Assembly (NCBI GenBank): GCA_025355705.1
Contig: JANXZD010000503.1
Span: 1 to 10,504 of the forward strand
From: Bacteroidota bacterium
GTDB taxonomy: Bacteria > Bacteroidota > Ignavibacteria > UBA10030 > UBA8401
Direction: 5' to 3'
Length of the DNA stretch: 10,504 bases
The notes under the pieces are model-generated. The model searched no databases and had not been told where the DNA came from. It was given only the letters and a program-made list of their open reading frames with translations. The translations under genes and the position numbers were made by a program. How positions within the stretch are numbered: the stretch's first letter is position 1; each line of letters opens with the position of its first letter. Shown piece after piece: positions 5,937 through 10,504 of this stretch.

Positions 5937-8321
5937 ATGAAAACTTTCAGTCTATTTTTACTCTTTGCACTTTGCTCTCTTCCGTTACCATCTCAAAATA
6001 TCTTCCTTCAGCCGATCGCAAAAAATTCCATCCAGAAATCAACATTTTTTGCTGCAACAATGACGAACGCGGGCGATCTGCTGGGCCTAAGCGGGGCTGA
6101 TAAATCCGTTAAGATTGTGGATCCTGCAACGCTTTTGGAAAAATTTACGTTCCAGACCGGAAATTTTAAATCATACGCGATCGCATTTACCATTGACGGA
6201 AAAAATCTTTTAAGCGCAACACCAGACGGTCAAATCTCGGTGTGGGAATACACGAAACCAACGCCTGTCATGACCTTTTCGCATGGATCGAGTGTTCGAA
6301 GTTTAACCATCGATCCCACGGGAAGAGTGATCAGCGGCGGTTACGACAAGACGGTGAAGATGTGGGATTATGTGACGGGAAAACAGATCGGAAAATTTCC
6401 GCAGGTCAATGCGGAGATCATTACACTTTCATTTTCGGTGGATGGTAAAAGTGTCATGACCGGATGTGCCGATGGTTCGATCGTGATCTTTGACGCAACA
6501 ACATTTGCCGTCAGTAGAATGATCAAAGAGAATAAATCCTCTGTCTCATCGTTAGCGTGCAGTGATGACGGAAAATATTTTGCTGCATCATTTTTGGATT
6601 CAACGATTGTGCTGTTCAATGCTCGAACCGGAACGAAGATCGCTTCCATGAAGAACCGCAATGGCGCGGTAACATCACTGGTATTTCATCCCAACAGTAA
6701 ATTTTTGATCACTGCATCGGCAACAGTTTCTTTTTGGGATATTGCAGCAGAGACAATATTCAAATCCATTGTCGATACAAGTTTCTCACCTGTTGTTATA
6801 ACGATCTCCAAAGAAAAATTGACCCTTGCGGTCAGCGGACGGAACGGCGAACTTCGAACATACAAGATGCTCGAAAAGAAACAGGATGTCATTCCTCCGG
6901 TCATAACGTTTCTAAAACCTGCCCGTTCCTCTGCTGAACCGGTGCAACTCTACGCGAACGAAGTTGAAATAGCAGGCATCGTATCCGATGAAAGTCCGAT
7001 CCGTGAAGTAACGGTGAATGGAACTGTCGTTCCTACGGTCGCTGCTTCAATGCAAGAACGGAAAGGAATTGATTCTTCGTTCTCTGCTGTCTCATTTTCA
7101 ACAACAATACCATTAACGGTTTCCGGAATCAGTACGATCGTTGTTTCCGCAATTGATGTGGAAAATAACAGCGCAAAGCAGGAATTAAAAATTTCAAAGA
7201 TGTCGAAAGATGCATCGGTAGAGCTGGTCAATCCGAAAGAGAGTATTGAAACGGATCAAGTAGCGGTCGATCTTCAATTCAAGATATGGCTTGATTTCAC
7301 TTCATACTCTGTTGTGTTGAACACCATAGAAATCGCAAAGAAAGAAAATCTGCCGAAGAAACCGGCCGGAGCACTTCGTTCGGAAAAACTTTCTCTTTCT
7401 GCGGGATTCAACCAGATCCAAGTGACGGTGAACGGACGCGGCGGAGAAAAGATCAGAAAGACTGTCAACATCACCCGCAGAATGCTCGGTGCTCAAACAT
7501 CCATTGCTTCAGATGAAAAACCGTTAAAGAATAATTCCGGACAACCGCAGCGGTGGGCCGTGGTGGTCGGCGTTTCCGAATATTCAAATCCTGCTATAAA
7601 AAATCTTACGTATGCAGACAGAGATGCACGTTCGTTTGCCGAGTTTCTTAAAACATCAGCCGGCGGCGGTTTTGAACAAGAACGGGTGAAGATCCTCTTG
7701 AACAAAGATGCTACATTGAACAATGTGAAACAGGCACTGTTCAATTTTTTACGGCAAACGGTCGATAAGGACCTTGTTGTTATTTATTTTGCCGGACACG
7801 GTGCACCGGAACCGGCAAACCCGAACAACAATTATCTGCTCTGTTATGATACCGATCCAAAATCGTTGGAAACAACTGCGTTCCCAATGTGGGATGTGAA
7901 TACCGCTTTAACGCGGTACATTCCTTCAAAACGTGTCGTTGTGTTTACGGATGCCTGTCATAGCGGAGGGATCACCTCTGATGTTGCAACGCGCGGAATG
8001 AGCGCGACCGATGGTAACTTGATCAACCAATATCTCTCCGATCTGTCAAAGACAAAAGAAGGGATCATTGTTTTTACGGCAAGTCAGGCAGGCGAAGTTT
8101 CTCAAGAACTTGAAAAATTCGGTCATGGCGTATTCACCCATTTTCTTCTTGAAGGAATGGCCGGAAAAGCCGATTTTAATAATGACTATACCGTTACGAT
8201 CGGCGAGCTCATGGATTATGTTGAAGAAAAAGTAAAGCGGCAGACAAATGGCAATCAGCATCCCACGCGTAATCAGGGATCGTATGACAAAGATCTTACC
8301 ATCTCTTTAGTCCCTCATTAA
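5937..8321 (+). CDS. Exported WD40-repeat caspase-family (peptidase C14-like) protein
   Basis: A 794-residue multidomain protein. Residues 1-20 are a signal peptide. Residues 30-315 hold seven WD40-type blades, enough for one propeller; blade ends include SVWEY (W103), KMWDY (W143), SIVIFD, TIVLFN and SFWDI (W267). From PPVITFLKP (320) to about 419 and from 425 to 515 are two Ig-like beta domains. The caspase-fold domain starts at RWAVVVGVSEY (539) and has the catalytic pair His621 (YFAGHG) and Cys674 (TDACHSGG). Asp672 before the Cys is the residue that in metacaspases favours Arg/Lys substrates. Near the end, D746 to E757 fits a 12-residue EF-hand-like calcium loop. The ATG at 5937 is chosen because the signal peptide begins there; upstream TTG (5862) and ATG (5928) codons are also in frame. 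It leads a tight cluster with the DUF4384 and CHASE2 cyclase genes. Substrate unknown. Confidence 0.92.
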   Translation: MKTFSLFLLFALCSLPLPSQNIFLQPIAKNSIQKSTFFAATMTNAGDLLGLSGADKSVKIVDPATLLEKFTFQTGNFKSYAIAFTIDGKNLLSATPDGQISVWEYTKPTPVMTFSHGSSVRSLTIDPTGRVISGGYDKTVKMWDYVTGKQIGKFPQVNAEIITLSFSVDGKSVMTGCADGSIVIFDATTFAVSRMIKENKSSVSSLACSDDGKYFAASFLDSTIVLFNARTGTKIASMKNRNGAVTSLVFHPNSKFLITASATVSFWDIAAETIFKSIVDTSFSPVVITISKEKLTLAVSGRNGELRTYKMLEKKQDVIPPVITFLKPARSSAEPVQLYANEVEIAGIVSDESPIREVTVNGTVVPTVAASMQERKGIDSSFSAVSFSTTIPLTVSGISTIVVSAIDVENNSAKQELKISKMSKDASVELVNPKESIETDQVAVDLQFKIWLDFTSYSVVLNTIEIAKKENLPKKPAGALRSEKLSLSAGFNQIQVTVNGRGGEKIRKTVNITRRMLGAQTSIASDEKPLKNNSGQPQRWAVVVGVSEYSNPAIKNLTYADRDARSFAEFLKTSAGGGFEQERVKILLNKDATLNNVKQALFNFLRQTVDKDLVVIYFAGHGAPEPANPNNNYLLCYDTDPKSLETTAFPMWDVNTALTRYIPSKRVVVFTDACHSGGITSDVATRGMSATDGNLINQYLSDLSKTKEGIIVFTASQAGEVSQELEKFGHGVFTHFLLEGMAGKADFNNDYTVTIGELMDYVEEKVKRQTNGNQHPTRNQGSYDKDLTISLVPH

Positions 8322-8343
8322 TAACTTTTTTGAAAGAATCATC

Positions 8344-9027
8344 ATGAAAAAGATTTTTTTCAGTGCTCTGTCTCTCCTTCTTTTTTTTGGCGGACAAACA
8401 ACGGTCAATGCCGCAATGCAAAACAGCGATACGGAAGAAAATGTCAACTATAAATGGTCATTCGTTGCAAAGGTCGGTACCGGCGAAGAACGACATTTGA
8501 CAACGGTCGCGCGCGATACGACCCTCCGCACCGGCGAAGAGTTTAAGATGATGGTGAACCTCCTGAGCAAATCGTATATCTACGTGATCTATAAAAGTTC
8601 AAAGAATGAACTGTCGGTGCTGTATCCATATTCATTTGATACGCCAATGGAACTGGAGAAGAATTTTTATATCCCAAAGGGGCGAAGCTGGTTCAAATTG
8701 GACAACAATACCGGCGACGAAACATTTTATATCCTTGCCTCACAGGAACGGTTGATCGATCTGGAAAATAAATTAAGCCAATATACCGGGGCAGCACAAG
8801 AAAAGAAAAAAGATCTTACTGCGGGAATCGTTACCGACATTAAAGAGATCAAAAAGAAATACCGAGCATACTCTACACTTGCCGAACGCCCCATTAGTAT
8901 TGCAGGAAACGTTCGCGGAACAAAAACAGGTTCCGTTGATATTGACCGGATCGATATTGCAACACTTGCAACGGAGATCTCTGCAAATAATTTTTACAGC
9001 AAAACAATAACGATTGAACACAAATAA
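8344..9027 (+). CDS. Exported DUF4384 domain protein (227 aa)
   Basis: Residues 1-24 are a signal peptide (KKIFFSALSLLLFF core, likely cut after VNAA). Residues 60-138 match the DUF4384 pattern: L-x-x-G-E-x-F, then a strand SYIYVIYKSS, then ELSVLYPYSFDTP (the usual 'LFPN' region), then F-Y-I-P and FKLDNNTGDETFYILAS. A Lys-rich helical stretch (150-175) and a short tail follow. DUF4384 is a beta domain of unknown role that often occurs with caspase-family proteases, fused or adjacent; here it directly follows one after 22 bases. AAAGAA (8333-8338) is the ribosome site, five bases before the ATG. Its end overlaps the start of the cyclase gene. A periplasmic partner or regulator of the protease is inferred, not shown. 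Confidence 0.85.
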   Translation: MKKIFFSALSLLLFFGGQTTVNAAMQNSDTEENVNYKWSFVAKVGTGEERHLTTVARDTTLRTGEEFKMMVNLLSKSYIYVIYKSSKNELSVLYPYSFDTPMELEKNFYIPKGRSWFKLDNNTGDETFYILASQERLIDLENKLSQYTGAAQEKKKDLTAGIVTDIKEIKKKYRAYSTLAERPISIAGNVRGTKTGSVDIDRIDIATLATEISANNFYSKTITIEHK

Positions 9028-10504
9028 CATCAGGCGGCTGCGCACCGCTGTTATCCTTGTCCTTTCTGCGTTTGGTGTTACGACATTCTTCTTTGGAGTT
9101 TTTCCCATCGTATTTCAATCGTGGGACAGCCAAACGATTGACCGCCTTTTTTTGCTCCGCGAAAAGGTCCGACCCTCTCCGTATGATTCCACGATCGTGC
9201 ACATCGACATCGATAACTCAAGCATAAAAAAACTAAGTTATTATTTCCCGCGCCGTTTACACGCAAACGTATTTGATGTTACGCGAAGAATAGATTTCTC
9301 GGCGATCGCCTACGATATTATCTTTGCACAACGCTTGAACACGATCGACGATACATTGCTGTTGAACGCCGTACAGCAAAGCGGCAAAGGATATTTTCCT
9401 GTTGCATTTGAATTGAAGGAACGGCGCACGTTTCCGCGGCTTGAAGTTGCCGAGGTGCAATATCTCGATTCCACCGCGTGGACCCTTCACGCAACAGACA
9501 CGGCAACATTCTATCATTCCGGTGCAACATTATTAACGTGGCCCGAACTTTCGCATCGATCGCGCGGTGTTGGGTTCATCAGTGTCAGCACGGATCCCGA
9601 CGGAGTATTTCGCCGGGTTCCGCTCGTGATCCGATATAAAAATTCATTCTATCCAAGTATGGTCTTTCGTCTTGCATGCGATAAACTACAGGTCACACCT
9701 GAAAATATCATTGTCAACGGCGGTCATTCCATCACCCTTCGAAATGCTGTATTGCGAACCGGAGGAAAAAAAGATATCGTCATTCCGATCGATGAACAAG
9801 GAAATATGATCATCAATTGGATCGGTCCATGGGAACGGATGACGCATATCAGTTTTGTTTCATTGCTGGAAGCGGCAGAAGATCGTGATGAAGTTGAAGC
9901 GTTGTCAGAACGATATTCCGGTGCCATCGGGATCGTTGGAGATGTTTCTACAGGAATATCCGATATCGGTCCGACACCGTTTGAACAATCATTTCCTCTC
10001 GTCGGACTTCATGCAAATACGCTCAATACTATCCTGACAGAAAACTTTCTGCGCCAGCTGCCATTTACACTTCATATTGGAATAGAGATCTTGATAGCAT
10101 TATTGATGATCTTCTTTTCATATAAATTTTCTTCGTCGGTATATACAATTTCATCGCTCGGACTGCTTTTCGCGTATGGCGCTGTAAGCGGCATTGCGTT
10201 CGTCTATTACAACATCATCACTGCGATTATTCATCCGATGATTTCAATTATTTTATCGACTGGTACCGTATTAGCATATCGATATATCACTGAAGAAAAA
10301 GAAAAAGAACAATTGCGCGCACGGTTTGAATCGTACTTTCCCCCGGCTGTCGTAAAACAAATGCTGGATAATCCTGATATGCGAATGACCAAACCAAAAA
10401 GTGTGGAAGTGACGATCATGTTCAGCGATATAAAAAGCTTTACCTCTCACTCTTCTACCATGACGCCGGAAGATATCAGTGCATCGTTAAGTGAATATTT
10501 TGAA
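9014..10504 (+). CDS. CHASE2-domain adenylate/guanylate cyclase, 3' end outside window
   Basis: An open frame of 497 codons runs off the right edge. The only plausible start near its first membrane segment is TTG at 9014, just after an in-frame stop at 9008; it overlaps the DUF4384 gene by 14 nt and has no Shine-Dalgarno sequence. Residues 11-33 are a membrane helix. Residues 35-345 form a CHASE2 sensor, with IVHIDIDNSSI, an FPRRLHA segment, AIAYDIIF and GVGFISVSTDPDGVFRRVPL. Three membrane helices follow (about 353-370, 376-398, 401-423), then the charged linker EEKEKEQLRARFESYFPPAVV. The class III cyclase domain begins at VEVTIMFSDIKSFTSH, with D472 the first metal-binding Asp. The sensor would lie outside the inner membrane and the cyclase in the cytoplasm, making cAMP or cGMP. 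The base-selecting residues lie outside the window, so the product cannot be told. Confidence 0.9.
   Translation, partial: MNTNNIRRLRTAVILVLSAFGVTTFFFGVFPIVFQSWDSQTIDRLFLLREKVRPSPYDSTIVHIDIDNSSIKKLSYYFPRRLHANVFDVTRRIDFSAIAYDIIFAQRLNTIDDTLLLNAVQQSGKGYFPVAFELKERRTFPRLEVAEVQYLDSTAWTLHATDTATFYHSGATLLTWPELSHRSRGVGFISVSTDPDGVFRRVPLVIRYKNSFYPSMVFRLACDKLQVTPENIIVNGGHSITLRNAVLRTGGKKDIVIPIDEQGNMIINWIGPWERMTHISFVSLLEAAEDRDEVEALSERYSGAIGIVGDVSTGISDIGPTPFEQSFPLVGLHANTLNTILTENFLRQLPFTLHIGIEILIALLMIFFSYKFSSSVYTISSLGLLFAYGAVSGIAFVYYNIITAIIHPMISIILSTGTVLAYRYITEEKEKEQLRARFESYFPPAVVKQMLDNPDMRMTKPKSVEVTIMFSDIKSFTSHSSTMTPEDISASLSEYFE

Noticed and set aside
5937..5996. Lipoprotein signal in the WD40-caspase protein (FALC)
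   Set aside because: The residue before Cys is Leu, which does not fit a lipobox. The Cys in the TPR signal peptide also lacks one.
9257..9517. Minus-strand frames of 60-110 codons opposite the cyclase and DUF4384 genes
   Set aside because: They are antisense shadows with no start signals, domains or signal peptides; the plus-strand genes explain the region.
5937..10504. Caspase-based anti-phage immune system such as a CBASS- or Avs-like locus
   Set aside because: There is no nucleotide-synthesising CD-NTase, STAND ATPase or other cytoplasmic trigger. The protease is predicted to be exported, and the cyclase is a CHASE2 class III membrane enzyme, so the defence reading lacks support.

Overview
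The window looks like chromosomal DNA from the Bacteroidota/Chlorobiota/Ignavibacteriota branch. The best evidence is the protein encoded on the minus strand at 587-3061. It has a signal peptide and ends in a type IX secretion (T9SS) type A sorting domain with a NYPNPFNPSTKI motif, preceded by a PLPVELTSF-type domain; this pairing is typical of that branch. Base composition is moderate, Shine-Dalgarno sequences are weak A/G-rich runs, and no phage, transposase, tRNA, rRNA or CRISPR signal was seen.

Layout. The left half (1-5761) is all minus strand: the first 50 codons of a secreted protein cut by the window edge (1-151), a hairpin-rich intergenic stretch (152-586), the T9SS cargo protein (587-3061), a small secreted orphan (3141-3575) whose stop codon lies inside its own terminator hairpin, a second repeat-bearing intergenic stretch (3576-3844), and an exported TPR protein (3845-5761). 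A 175-bp divergent promoter region (5762-5936) separates these from a plus-strand cluster: an exported seven-bladed WD40 / Ig-like / caspase-fold protease (5937-8321), an exported DUF4384 protein (8344-9027), and a CHASE2-type membrane adenylate/guanylate cyclase (9014 to beyond the right edge). The cyclase starts at a TTG codon, overlaps the DUF4384 gene by 14 nt, and is cut off just inside its catalytic domain.

How the genes may work together. The three plus-strand genes are tightly packed and probably form one transcript. Their products would place a caspase-like peptidase with an intact His/Cys dyad and an EF-hand-like calcium loop outside the cytoplasm. Beside it would sit a DUF4384 protein, a domain known to accompany bacterial caspase-family proteins. 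The third product is a membrane cyclase whose CHASE2 sensor faces the same compartment and whose catalytic domain faces the cytoplasm. The divergent TPR protein is also exported and could be a scaffold. I infer an envelope-sensing module linking proteolysis to cyclic-nucleotide signalling; the sequence shows the architecture but does not prove the function.

Repeats. Two intergenic regions (238-411 and 3762-3838) carry the same pair of palindromic modules: TTGACYGTCACC arms followed by a GTAAGGACGGGCGTCCCTAC-like hairpin and ATTCTTT. The terminator of the T9SS gene has a stem that matches the second module, so this repeat family may have supplied a working terminator.
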